Assembly (NCBI GenBank): GCA_027625915.1
Contig: JANTQA010000036.1
Span: 9,073,001-9,137,000 of the forward strand
Direction: 5' to 3'
DNA from: Anaeramoeba flamelloides
Taxonomy: Eukaryota; Metamonada; Anaeramoebidae
Length of the DNA: 64,000 bases
Shown here piece by piece: positions 13,501 through 24,265 of this stretch. A model generated the notes under the pieces. It worked only from the letters and a program-made list of their open reading frames with translations. It ran no database searches and was not told the DNA's origin. Numbering within the stretch: position 1 is the first letter of the stretch; the number at the start of each line of letters is the position of its first letter. The translations under genes were made by a program, and so were the position numbers.

Positions 13501-16500
13501 AAATATGATCTTTTTAATGGCATTTTTGGTGCTATGATTTCACAATCTGATTTTTACCATCATGCCTTTCAATCAACAAAATCAATCGAAACTTCAATGG
13601 GTAAATGTAATAATATATTGCACAATATTCTTGAAAAATATTCAAAAATTGAAAAAGAGGAATATTACCGAGTACAAAACATAAAAGATGTAAGTTTTTT
13701 TTTAATTTATTATTATTATTTTCTTTATGATGATTAAGAAAGAAATTCAACGAGCAAACACAAATTTTTTTAAAATAAATTCAAAATAGTTTTTTCCTTG
13801 AAAATTATTCTTATTCTGAAATAATAATAATAATAATAATAATACAGCAAGTTCTACTTTTAAGACACAAGCTTTCAACCAAATTTAAGTCACAGACAAA
13901 ATCCCAACTTAAGACACAAAATTCACATCCTGGTAAAATAATTTGTGTAAAAAAAAATTCCAAAAAATGTGCTTTAATTTGAGATTTTTCTGTGCATTAA
14001 ATTTCGTTGAAAGTTTGTGTCTTAAAAATGGAACTGACTGTAACAGTTACAAAATTTCAGATAATTTTATATTTCTAAAATATAATGAATATAAAAAAAT
14101 ATATATTAAGAAAAAATTAAAGACAATTTAAACACAAATAAATACTTTCACAAATACTTTTAATTAAATTATAATCAATAAACCGATTTAAAGAAGTAAC
14201 TCAAAATATAACAATACTGTTAATTTACAAATTATCATAACAAAATTTTCTATGAAAGTTCAAGACTACAATTTTTAATTTTTTTTTTTTTTTTAGATTT
14301 TTGGAGATGTGCTGCTTCATGGGATTGTGAGAAAACACTATTGATTACTTAAATATCTAAAAATTTTCATTTATTAATTGGTAAATAATAGTAAAGGTCA
14401 CTTTGTTTTATAAACTAACAATTTCACTTGATAACTTTTTTTCAATGTAGAAAATTTTATGACTCTTTTTTATTTTTCATTTTTGTAAAAATATACTTTG
14501 TATAATACCCTTTTAAAAAATAAATGTTAATCATTAATATTTATCTTTACCCCTGTTTTAACAAGAACCTAAAATAAAAAATCAATATTTTTTTATAGGA
14601 TAATTCTTTTTATGAAACAAATGACTTCAATTCATATTTTTTTTCAGTTTACAAAATAATCAATAAATTTTAATAACAAAGAATAATCCAACATTTCTTA
14701 AAAAAGAATAATAACAATGTAAATTTATACTTTGAAAATAAATAATAAAATATAGGCTCAATAAATTGTTAATTTAATTTTTTAAAAGGTTTTTTTTAAT
14801 AAATAAATATTTTTTTGTAAAACAATTAACTTTGCTTTTATCATCTAAAAAAATAATATTGTTATATATATTTTTTTAAACTTAAAAATTTTATTTGAGA
14901 AAAAAACAAGTAAATGAATTTTGAATCAAAACAGATAAAAAAGTGATTGTTTCTCAAAAAAATTAGTATAGTATTGTAGTTAATGTGAAAATATTTTGGG
15001 AAATCATTGTGTTATTAGGCAAATTTTGAATATTACATGATCTTCATTTTTTCAATTATACTGGGTAAAATAATTTGTATATTACTAATAAATTTGACTT
15101 TAAAAATGTTTATTAGAAGTTATTTTAGAAGAGTTTAACCATTTTTTTTGTGGCGTTTTAAACTCATAAATTTATAAAAGATGGCCACGTCTCAACTGTT
15201 AATCTATTTAAATACATAATTTGGTTCAAAGAACCAAACTATTAGCTCAAATAGAGTTGAAAAAAAAATTACATCATTTAACGTGTACTGTTTGCAAATT
15301 GAATAAATTCCATTTCTTTGATTAAACACAATGTCGAAATACAAACACATATTTTTTTTTTTTGGTTGGAAACAAATAAATCTCATTTTTAAAAAAAAAA
15401 TAAATTGTTTGGTCTCTTTTTTCTTTGAAAAAAGACAGAAGAAATCATTAATAAGAGAGGATTTCAAAAGGCGAGAAAAAAACAAGTTCTACAAATTTAA
15501 AAAAAAAAAAAAAACATTTTTTTTTACAAAGCCGAATTTTTAGAGGAATGTTCAAAATCAGTTAATGTAAAGTACACATAATAGATGCAATATTTTATTT
15601 TTGATCGCCTTTTTGGATGTTTATTAACAATTGTACAATAAAAGAAGAAATAGAGACTATTGAAAAGTTGGATGATCTTGTTTGTATTCTCGTGAAATTT
15701 AAACTAAATTTTTTCTTCAATAATCAAAATGTAAAATTTAACTTTAATGTTTTCAATCATTCAGTTGGGAAAAAAAAAAAAAAGGATCCTTTGAAGAGCA
15801 ATCTCTTCAAAGTATCAGTAACAATAGCATATTAGTTTTTTTTTTTAAAGATTGTTTGTTTGTTTATTGTTTTATTCTTTGAGTTAGATCCCCGAGTTGA
15901 AAAAATACATAGAAACTCATATTGTTTCATTTTTTCAACAGTGCCCTTGTTATAATTCCTCATTTTGTGTCACCTTCCAGACTCAAAATATGTGATTTTT
16001 CTAGTGCTAAGATGATATTGAGGAGTTCGAAGAACTACGATTAATATCATCTCATATCATTTCGAACAATATTATATTTCTCGTTCTTTTGGACCAAACT
16101 CGTAACATAACAAGGTGGTTATGTCCAAATCGAAACAATAAAAACCGTTATATATATATACTTATTATGCATAATTGTTTATTATTTTAACGAAATTAAT
16201 TCTTCTTCGTTCATTATTATTATAATTATTTTTAATTTATATAAAAGTTTGTTACTGAATTACATCAAAAAAAAAAAACAAACAAAGAAAAATTGGAACA
16301 TTCTGGCTGGTTACTTGTTAAAACAACTGGGATGAGTAAATCATTGAAAACAAGATTTTATAAAATAAGTAATAACAAATTATATTATATTGATCAAAAA
16401 ACTTTAAATATTATGGAGCCAATGGATTTATTATTTTGTACAGTCAAAAATCATTCATTAACTGGAAAAAGGTTTGCTTTTCTTTTATAAATATTATAAC

Positions 16501-16514
16501 ATACCCACCCCCCA

Positions 16515-16579
<65 letters not shown>

Positions 16580-16604
16580 CACACACACATACACACACAC
16601 ACAC

Positions 16605-16639
<35 letters not shown>

Positions 16640-19600
16640 TATAAACTTTGTTTCAGCAAAAGTGGCCCAACTTTTTTTTCAAATATCAATTATTTTTTAT
16701 AATTGACCTTTGAAGAACAAATAAGAAATAAGTAGAATAATAAAAATCAAAGAATAGTTGATATTTGTATGAAGTAAAACTAATAAATCAATAGATTTTC
16801 TTAAAAAATTGAAAAACTAAAATTCTTAGGTTACATCATTGAGAAAAACAACATTGTTCATTTTGATCTTCAATTTAAGATCAAATAAAATTTCAATAAA
16901 AATAAATAGGATTTCTCTACAATCATTTTCACTGTTTCAGTAACATTAGAATAGCACGTTTTTACCTAGTGACTATTGATCTTGCAATAAAAAAAAAAAA
17001 TATAAAATGAATGAAGTTTTAAAAAAATAAATCGAGAAAAAGAAAAAATTTGAAAAAATGATTGAAATTTTGAAAATTTCCAAAATAAAATTTTTCTTCT
17101 TATATCTATTCAAACCCCTTTCAAATATGTAATTCACTCCACAACTAGGCTCCTTTGGCTGGAAAATGGTTTATCTATATATAGGCACAACTTTGAAAAT
17201 GTCTTTGGAATTTTATAATATTATGCATATATAAAACACTATGAGTCTTTTTGTATAACACAAAGGATATCATCGTGTCGGTTGATTACTTTAGTTTAAA
17301 AATTAAATAAAATCCTTTTAAAAGTAAATATAAAAGTTTTTTACCAACATAAATACTCCAATAATTAAAATCAATCATTTCTTTATTAAATTAAAAACAT
17401 TATGTTTTTTTTAATAAATTTATTATATTAATAATTTTAATAAGAATAAAAAGAATTGTAAAGTAATGAAATAAAGTTTTTTATCAAGCAAAAAAATTAT
17501 TAGCAAAAATTTTACAACGAGTAATAAAAATACATCAAAATTGAAAGCAAAACATTTGAAATGAAAACGGATAAATTTCCAAAAAGATATTCTAATTCAA
17601 AAAATAAATAAAAAAAAAAAAAATTAGTTATACAATCAATTTATATAAAGTCAGAACGATTTAAAAAAAAATTATTATCAACCCCAAAACAGATACTTTT
17701 ATTACATTTTTTTTTGGAATTTGCTATTTATCCCCTTAAAATTCTACTTCAAAAAGTGTGTAAATTGAAAATTAGGTTTTTTTTACTGGATGTAAATGTT
17801 GTATTATACTCAAATTAATGTATTTTTTATATTCTCAATTGTTCTTGAAGAAAGTTGATAAAAATCAAAATGGTATTTTCTTTTTTTTTACTCAATATAG
17901 ATTTAATCTAGACAAAAATTACATATTTTCTAAAAAATTTCAGATAATTCAGATTCTATGATTTTTCTATTATCTCGCAAAAAATAGTTTACTTTTATTT
18001 ATTGAAAATTTTTATTTGTTACAAATATGTAAACTGAGACTTTTTATCAAATCCAAACTTGAAAACTACACTAACACATCCAACTTTATCTCAACTCATT
18101 TTTTTATGTGTAAACCATTTTTTTTTTTTTCATAGTTATTTTATTTTAATACAATAATTTCAAGTTCAACAAGACACATCAAGATGTTAACTTATCACTT
18201 TAATAAAGTAAATCTCTCTCTAATTCTCAATAAAAAATTAAATAAAATTAAATGAAAAACAAATGGTTGACCTTTTGAAAAAAAAATTCATTACGAATAA
18301 TTTATTTGAAGAAAAATCAAATAGTTATAGACAGTGCTTAAGGGGGGTGATTACTCTTGGTTGCCCTAATTCCTAAACTTTCAAAAACAACTAAAAATTT
18401 CTCAATTTAAAAGTCTGTAAAAGAGATACCATCCATTCACAACTCTTAAAACATTTTTTTTTGTTTCTTATGACGCAATTTAAAGTCATGTTTCATGATT
18501 AAACATAATACTTTTCAAATTTGTTACCAATGATCTATCATCAAGTAAAAAAAGTTTTATATTTATCTTTTGAATTGCCATTGGAGATTAGATCAGATTG
18601 TTTGGGGCAAAATTAATTGAAGTTAAGCATCTTTCGGATTGGGCAAACAGCTGGAAGGAAATTATATTTGTTCTCAATTTTAGAGAATATTATATTAATT
18701 CCTTTAACAACACTCATTCGTTTCTATCTTTATCTCTCTTCAGTGGAATTGTAAAACCTTTTTTGTATTTTTTTTATTTTTGAGTATGCCTTAATATGTC
18801 CTTAATAAAATTAAGCACTATTTTTTTCTGATTAATATTTTTCGAAATTAAGTTTAAAACTTAATTCAATTAAACACTGGTATAATTTTTTTTAGAAAAA
18901 AAACATCTCAACATTCGAATATCGAAAATATTTTTTGGAATTAGTGTGCACTTTTAAATTTTTTTTTGAAAAATTGGGGTTGAGAAAAGTTTGAAATCAA
19001 AGAATAAGTTAATATATTAAATTAGAATGCTTTTCCAGAAAGTTTATCCTTTGAGTTTAACTTTTTTTTTAATTTTATCATTCAAAGCTAAAAAAAACAT
19101 TTGAGGACCAAATTAGTGCCTTTTGTGAAAAGAAAATTCTCATAATTTAGAATTTGTTTTAGTAAATGAGTTAAAACAAGAGAGTTAATCTAAAAATATA
19201 CATAATTTCAAGTGTGAATTCAATGATTTTGGCAAAAAATGTTTTCAAGAAAAAGTTAAATTGTAACTTTATTTATTTTAATTTTTTTCATTTTGTTTTT
19301 TTAATTGTATTAATGGAAAGTATTTGATCAGTTTTTCATTTTTAGTGTTTTTTGGGTCTTAGGAACATATACGGGGTTTATGTTTTTTTTAAAAAAATCT
19401 GTTTTACTAAATATAAACATCTAAATTAAATTAGAATACAGTTTAATTAATACTCTTGATTCATGTTTTTATTTCAACAAACCCCCAGAATCTTGTGCTA
19501 AAAATTGAAAAAAAAAAAAATATTTCCAACATTTTTATTATTTTTTAGTTTCTTTAATCAAAATATTTTAATGATTAGTCAAATAGGTAATATCACATGT

Positions 19601-20584
19601 TTTTCTTGAGAATTATAACAAATAAACTGAAAAAATCATTTTATGTTTTTCTTTAAAAAATACTACTCCTTATTTTCTGTGCCGAGTAGAACACACGCCA
19701 CCAAAACAAAACAATTTTAAAAACAAAATGGAAATTAAACTATTCTTTCTATGAGTGTTGAGGAATTAAATTTCACTTTTTTGTTATTTTCTTCAATCAA
19801 AAAAAGATAAAATCTAATTACTACCAAACATTCAAGTTATAAGTGATTTTCTTTCCAGCTCATATTTGTAATTTTAAAATACACTTGTGAAAAAATAATC
19901 TCAAATAGTAAATCATATTAATGGAAATGAGTAACAAATCCCTGATTTATATTGAAGATTGAATTTTTTATAGAAAAATTTCACTAAAAATAAAGCAATT
20001 AAATACTATTTTCTCGTCTTACTCTAAACTAAATATCCTTTTTATCCTTTAGAATTTGAAATTGTAAGCGTGTTTTTCTAAAAAATTATTCCAAAAAAAA
20101 ATAATAAATACCTTTTTATTTTTTGAAAAATTGTAGTATTTCAATACATTTTGAATTTAAATACAATTATATTTTTTAAAAATCTCTTATGAAAAAAAAA
20201 CATAGTAATTAAATTTTTTTAATATAGTTAAATTCAAATTTCAACAAGTAACCTTCATTTAATTCCAAATTAATAGATTTTTAATTATTATTTCTCAAAA
20301 AGCAAAAATTGTTTCAGTTTATTATCTTTGGTATTTTTTTCTTTATTGGAATTATTGAGAAACAATACCCATTCGATTTTTAAAATTCATATAAGAGTCA
20401 ATATTATTTATAGTGTTGATTACCGGAAATTAGAAAAAATATAAAATACTGAAATCGTAGCGAAAGAAATATATTTTTTATTTTCATTATCATGCTCTAT
20501 CAACAATTAAACAACTTATTTATTGAAAACAATTTATTTTTTAAAAAAAAAGATTCATTTTCAATTACATATTATTGAAAAAAA

Positions 20585-20615
<31 letters not shown>

Positions 20616-22021
20616 CTAGTTATATATTAATCGTATTATTACTTTTCTGTTTCTAATTATAAAAAAATCAAATCAAAAAACATTTAAGGAATTGCTTTGA
20701 AGTTGTGTCGTCAAATACCGAAAAGAGTGTTATTTTAAACGCGCCTTATCATGAATCTATGGAAACTTGGATCAAAGTACTGAACAATAATATTGAAAAA
20801 ATGATCAAATTGCAAACAACAAAAACAAAATCGGAAAATTCGACAATCTCTGGAAAAGAATTAATTGATAGAATATATAAAATACCTGGTAATAATGTTT
20901 GTGCTGATTGTAAATCACCAAACCCTGAATGGATTTCTATTAACCTGGGTATCACAATTTGCATTCATTGCAGTGGAGCTCATCGGGCTATTTCAAGTGA
21001 TTATTCAAAAACACGATCACTGATTTTGGATGATTTTGATGAAACCTTATTACCATTATTTGAATTTTTAGGAAATAACAAAGTGAATACAATTTTAGAA
21101 AGGCTACTTGATCCTGAAGATAAGCCTGATAGCAATTCTTGGAATCAAGAAAAACGGTCTTTTGTAATGAAAAAATATGTTGTTCGATCGTTTGCTACCC
21201 CGTTAAGCACTAAAGAAAACTTTTCTGAGTTGCTATATGAGTCCCTAGAAAAGAATGATTTTGAGAACATTTTTCTTTCCTTGTTAGCGGGCGCAGATCC
21301 AAATTGGAAAAACCCATCTAATGATTGCATTTCTTGTCTCCATCTAGCAGCGCAATTGAATGTTGAACCTTATTTGTATGTCTTATTAATAAGATTTGGT
21401 GCAGATATAAACCAATTAGACAACAATTTCTTTACTCCAATTCATTATGCAGTTCATAACGATAATGCAAATGCTGTTCAATTGCTATTAAAATTAAAAG
21501 CCAAAGTAGATTTAGGTTCTTCAATCCAACAAGAAAAAAATTATCTTTCCCCACTCGAGTTGGCAATCCAATTAAATTACCAAGATTGTATCAAACTATT
21601 ACAACAAAATACTAATACTAATACTTACGTTTCATCGAAAAACACAAATAATATTGTGAAAAACATTAAAAATAATACCAGTGGTATCAATCGCCCGCTG
21701 CCAAAAATTCAATCAAAAAAATTGAAAAAACAACCAATACTGCGATCTAGAAATAAACCAAAGCTTTCACAAGGTAATTTGATACCAAATAAAACTAATA
21801 ATAATCTTAATGTTAATGATAATAGGAGTAATAATATTGATAATAATAATAATAATAATAATAATTCAAAAATACATTCAAAATCAATGGATTCAACAAT
21901 CAAACGGAGACCGCCTCCCAATATTCCAATTTTAAAAAATAATGAAAAGAATAAGAATTCCAAAAAAATGGATTCAGTTGATGATTTACCTCCCCCCCTT
22001 CCGCCAAGAACCAAAAAATAG
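7547..22021 (+). CDS. ACAP: BAR-PH-ArfGAP-ankyrin protein (ACAP type), five exons
   Basis: A GTPase-activating protein for Arf small GTPases that would act on curved membranes in endocytic recycling and actin remodelling. Exons are 7547-7849, 8137-8330, 13443-13689, 16248-16471 and 20689-22021; they join in frame to 766 residues, the usual size for ACAPs. Residues about 1-255 form a BAR domain (curvature-sensing dimer). Residues 265-355 form a PH domain; the splice rejoins the family motif as GKR-NCFEVVSS. The ArfGAP domain (about 376-490) has the zinc finger CxxC-x16-CxxC at C394, C397, C414 and C417, and the arginine finger R422 in GAHRAIS. Ankyrin repeats fill about 513-630. A basic, Asn-rich tail ends in DLPPPLPPRTKK, a typical SH3 ligand. 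Donors are GTATTG, GTAAGT, GTAAGT and GTTTGC; acceptors all end in AG. Introns make up 12.2 of 14.5 kb. The family call is very secure; intron edges are inferred from frame and homology. Confidence 0.93.
9345..10639. mobile_element. TTAA-bounded element with ~70-bp inverted ends, in intron 2
   Basis: The left end (TTAA at 9341-9344, then GGGATTAG) is mirrored by the right end (CTAACCCC then TTAA at 10640-10643). Inside, CCATAATCAAAGTATGTTGT at 9371-9390 is the reverse complement of ACAACATACTTTGATTATGG at 10595-10614, a perfect 20-base match. The arms extend about 70 bases. There is no coding content. The TTAA flanks resemble the target of piggyBac-type transposons, but the ends begin GGG rather than CCC, so the superfamily is open. 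Confidence 0.6.
10305..10510 (+). repeat. Foldback repeat family J, copy 2
   Basis: Matches the minus strand of 4245-4450 over about 200 bases, sharing GAAAGATATTTTGCAACTT and ATATTGATAATTC. It has its own short inverted arms (CTACATTTCGCC with GGCGAAATGCAG). It is nested near the right end of the 9345-10639 element. Confidence 0.55.
11150..12460 (+). repeat. Repeat A, copy 1 (intron 2)
   Basis: Collinear with 14880-16170 for about 1.3 kb at roughly 75% identity by eye. Landmarks are AAGTGATTGTTTCTC, AATTTGACTTTAAAAATGTT, TTATTTTAGAAGAGTTTAAC and GTCCAAATCGAA-like ends. A 43-base segment at 12301-12343 is inverted relative to copy 2. It is non-coding and of unknown class; it may be an old transposon or a segmental duplication between neighbouring introns. 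Confidence 0.75.
13845..14040. mobile_element. Tc1/mariner-like MITE, copy D1 (196 bp, palindromic)
   Basis: Ends are CAG...CTG, flanked by TA on both sides (13843-13844 and 14041-14042). The right arm, read inward, starts CAGTCAGTTCCATTTTTAAG, and the arms of ~85 bases match each other. Copies D2 (37459-37654) and D3 (53164-53359) have exactly the same length. TA target duplication and CAGT-type ends are known for the Tc1/mariner superfamily. There is no coding content. Confidence 0.75.
14880..16170 (+). repeat. Repeat A, copy 2 (intron 3)
   Basis: The second copy of the repeat at 11150-12460, in the same orientation and 3.7 kb downstream, in the next intron of the same gene. The two share about ten long blocks in order. 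Segment 16010-16052 is reversed relative to copy 1, while sequence on both sides of it stays collinear. Confidence 0.75.
16517..16644 (+). repeat. CA microsatellite grading into CATA and TA
   Basis: About 90 bases of CA dinucleotides with a few interruptions, then CATA tetranucleotides, then TA. It starts about 45 bases downstream of the weak GTTTGC donor of ACAP exon 4, so it may influence splicing. The long His-Thr and Cys-Val frames across it are artefacts. Confidence 0.97.
16690..17190 (+). repeat. Dispersed repeat family C, copy 1
   Basis: Collinear with 50930-52085. Shared blocks include AAATAAGAAATAAGTAGAAT, TCATTGAGAAAAACAA, GATCAAATAAAAT and TTTTGAAAATTTC. Non-coding. Confidence 0.65.
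18572..18681 (+). ncRNA. Possible 5S rRNA-like or 5S-derived segment
   Basis: GCCAT (18577) is followed about 43 bases later by GAAGTTAAGC (18619-18628), the 5S box A consensus, and then by CTGGAAGG (18651) at box C spacing. GAATTG at 18572-18577 can pair with CAATTT at 18675-18680 as a helix I, and a TTTT run follows. The rest of the loop C and helix V consensus is poor and the length (~110) is short, so a decayed copy, a 5S-derived SINE or chance are all possible. Confidence 0.22.
18790..19400 (+). repeat. Dispersed repeat family B, copy 1
   Basis: Collinear with 55570-56160 for about 600 bases. Shared blocks include AAAATTAAGCACTATTTTTT, CTGATTAATATTTTTC, GCAAAAAATGTTTTCAAG and ATTTGATCAGTTTT. 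Similarity is about 80% by eye. No coding content. Confidence 0.72.
20590..20615. repeat. AT dinucleotide run
   Basis: A simple TA repeat of about 26 bases, about 75 bases before the final acceptor of the ACAP-type gene. Confidence 0.9.
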
Positions 22022-22619
22022 TGTTAGTATTCAGTATTAATAACAATTAAAAGAAAAAAAAACGTAAAAATAATCATGACATTATTTATCATCTTAAAAT
22101 TAATCATTATATTACCAATATAAGATTAAATATTTTCTTTTTCTTTTTTATTTAATCGTCATATTATTATTTTTTCATTATTAGCATTTTTCTTTCATTT
22201 TCTTTTTTTTTTTTTTTCAAATTTTATTTATCCATATATTTATCAAAAATGTAAAAAATAATTCAAAAAGATAATTTTTTTTCCTCTTTTTATGTTATAT
22301 TATTATATTTTAATGATATTTTTTTGAAGCTTGATAGATTTTTTATAAAAAGATTAAAAATGATTTTTTTTTTTTTGAAATTAATTTTATACACAATATA
22401 AAAAGATAAATTGAAGAACATTAGAAACTATTTTTAATTAAAACAAAATAAAATAAAAATTTAAACAGAGAATTCTTCTTGTGTATTCTTTACTTGTTTT
22501 TGAAAATAAAAAAAAAATAATTTCAATATTACAAAGATTTCTTTTTAGCTCAAGTGATAAAATATTTAAGTTTTTCTTACCTCCGAAAAATATATTTTTT
22601 CTTATTTATTTTAACTTTT

Positions 22620-23110
22620 GATTTTTGAAATATTTGACTTTGAAAATATACTCTTTTTCGGTCAAAGTAGCCCGCTTTATTAAATGAATTATAAGATTTT
22701 ATACTAGTTTTATCAAATATTTTTCACAAAATAAATTTTCATTTTTTAGATCTTTATATTTTTTCAAATTTAATACATTTTTTTTTTTGTTTTTTTTTTT
22801 CATTTTTTTCAATTTTTGACAACTCCAATTAACATTAAAAAAAAATGATGTTTATTTTCTTTTAAAATTTAAATATTCTATTATACAAAAACTAATTATC
22901 AATATTTGTAATTTTCAAAAGAAATTGATAAATTATTAACAAGTACATTTCCAAAAGAAAGGTGCCCAAAAAATATTTTAACTTTGTATTTTTTTTTGAA
23001 AATCTTATAGATTGTTAAGGTATTTCTTTTTTGGTTATAAATTCTAATCTGAAGTTAATTATTTCTCTAATTTTTAAATAATCGTATGTTAGTTGTTTCC
23101 TCAAGAAATA
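22620..23110 (+). repeat. Dispersed repeat family H, copy 2
   Basis: Collinear with 3200-3765 but without the flanking inverted arms seen there. Begins near TATACTCTTTTTCGGTCAAA. Non-coding. Confidence 0.45.
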
Positions 23111-23329
23111 AATATATTTTTCGTGTTTGGTTGGTGGGGTAATTAGGTTAAATCTAGTTTAATTGGTACAAATTTGTCAAAAATTTTTATAATATAACTT
23201 GAGAAAAAGAAATTTTCTTTGTGAAATTATTATATAATTATGGAATATGAGGAACAATGGTTAAAAATTAATTATTAATTGAATATTTAAAAAATTATTT
23301 ATTAAGGATAATTTACAAGATGAAATATT

Positions 23330-24186
23330 TTTATAAAGTTTTTTTTTGTTTGAAATTTTAATTATTATTTATTCAACACAGAGTTAGAATCAATTTCTTC
23401 TTGTTTGAAACAAAAATAAACGAGAAAAAGAACCAAACAATTCATGGAAAAATTCTCCCAAAATACTTTTTTAAAACCTGGAGAATTTTTCTTAAAACTT
23501 AAAGAAATACCATATTATTTGATTACTTTTAATCTCTAATTAATAACCCAATCTTATTTTGTTCAGGGAGTTAGGAAAAATAACCCAAGGATTAGATGTT
23601 CTCGTGGCCTTCTTTTTCAATTATTTCCCAATTTTTTAAAAGTTTTCAAAAAAATAAAACTAATTAAAATTATTAATTCTAATAATAAAAATAAATATGA
23701 TAAAATAATCTGATTTCAATAATAATAGCTGTTTGTTTATACTCTTAATATTTGATAAAGAATATTGACAGATTCTTTTTAATTTCAAGAAATTCAATGA
23801 ATGTTTGTGAATAAAATAAATAATCATTTTTTTATGGATCTTTATTAAAATATTTGATAGATTTTTATTATATATTTAAAATAAGATTAAATTTTCGAGG
23901 TTAATTGTTTATAAAGATTCTCTGAATTTACTAAAAGTGAGATTTGATTTGGTTCAAAAATGTTTTGAAAATTTTTCTTTTTCCAATTTGATCCCTAGAA
24001 CCAAAAAAGGATCAGATATTTTGACTGAAAATTTAAAAGGGACAAATGAATTCTTTTTAAAATAATAATCTATTGCTCTAAAGTTGATAAACAAAGTTTT
24101 TTATCTAGCTTAACTCCTTACTTTGGAAAATAATTACCCATTTACTTTTGGAAAAAAAAATAAATAAGAGATTCTAACCCCTTAAA
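23330..24186 (+). repeat. Dispersed repeat family G, copy 2
   Basis: Matches 42330-43150 and the minus strand of 1487-2330. It ends GATTCTAACCCC followed by TTAA (24182-24185), the mirror of the TTAAGGG edge of copy 1. A block CCCAAAATACTTTTTTAAAA is shared with copy 3 with small changes. Confidence 0.6.
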
Positions 24187-24265
24187 ACAATGGATATCTT
24201 CATTTTTTTATCTTTTCAAATATTTTCATTTTCTTGTTTAACTGAATTGTATTTCCAATTTAAAA

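Larger units (their letters stand above)
13690..16247 (+). other. Intron 3 of the ACAP-type gene (2558 bases)
   Basis: Donor GTAAGT follows a complete GAT codon, and the acceptor AAAAG precedes TTT GTT ACT in phase 0. It holds the 196-bp palindromic element 13845-14040 and repeat A copy 2 (14880-16170). Nothing recognisable was seen in 14050-14870. Confidence 0.78.
16472..20688 (+). other. Intron 4 of the ACAP-type gene (4217 bases)
   Basis: It interrupts the PH domain. The donor GTTTGC is weak, the acceptor is TTTAAG, and an Arg codon is split (AG/G). It holds the CA microsatellite 16517-16644, repeat C copy 1, a 5S-like segment near 18572-18681, and repeat B copy 1. The stretches 17200-18560 and 19410-20580 show nothing recognisable. 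An AT dinucleotide run sits at 20590-20615. Confidence 0.8.
22022..24265. other. Intergenic region between the ACAP-type and coiled-coil genes
   Basis: The ACAP stop is TAG at 22019-22021. The next 600 bases are A/T-rich likely 3' UTR and spacer. Then come repeat H copy 2 (22620-23110) and repeat G copy 2 (23330-24186). The repeat ends only about 80 bases before the coiled-coil gene's ATG, so the promoter of that gene may lie within or just after it. Confidence 0.6.

Noticed and set aside
14296-14352. Possible small exon after a T-run acceptor in ACAP intron 3 (reads IFGDVLLHGIVRKHY then stop)
   Set aside because: It ends in a stop in the required frame, and exon 3 joins directly to 16248 in phase 0 with good family fit.
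16436-16702. Open frames of His-Thr and Cys-Val repeats
   Set aside because: They are translations of the CA microsatellite on either strand.
18598-18783. Open frame FGAKLIEVKHLSDWANSW... as an extra PH-domain exon
   Set aside because: Splicing 16471 to 20689 restores the conserved PH motif exactly (KR-NCFEVVS). The local non-random look is better explained by the 5S-like segment.
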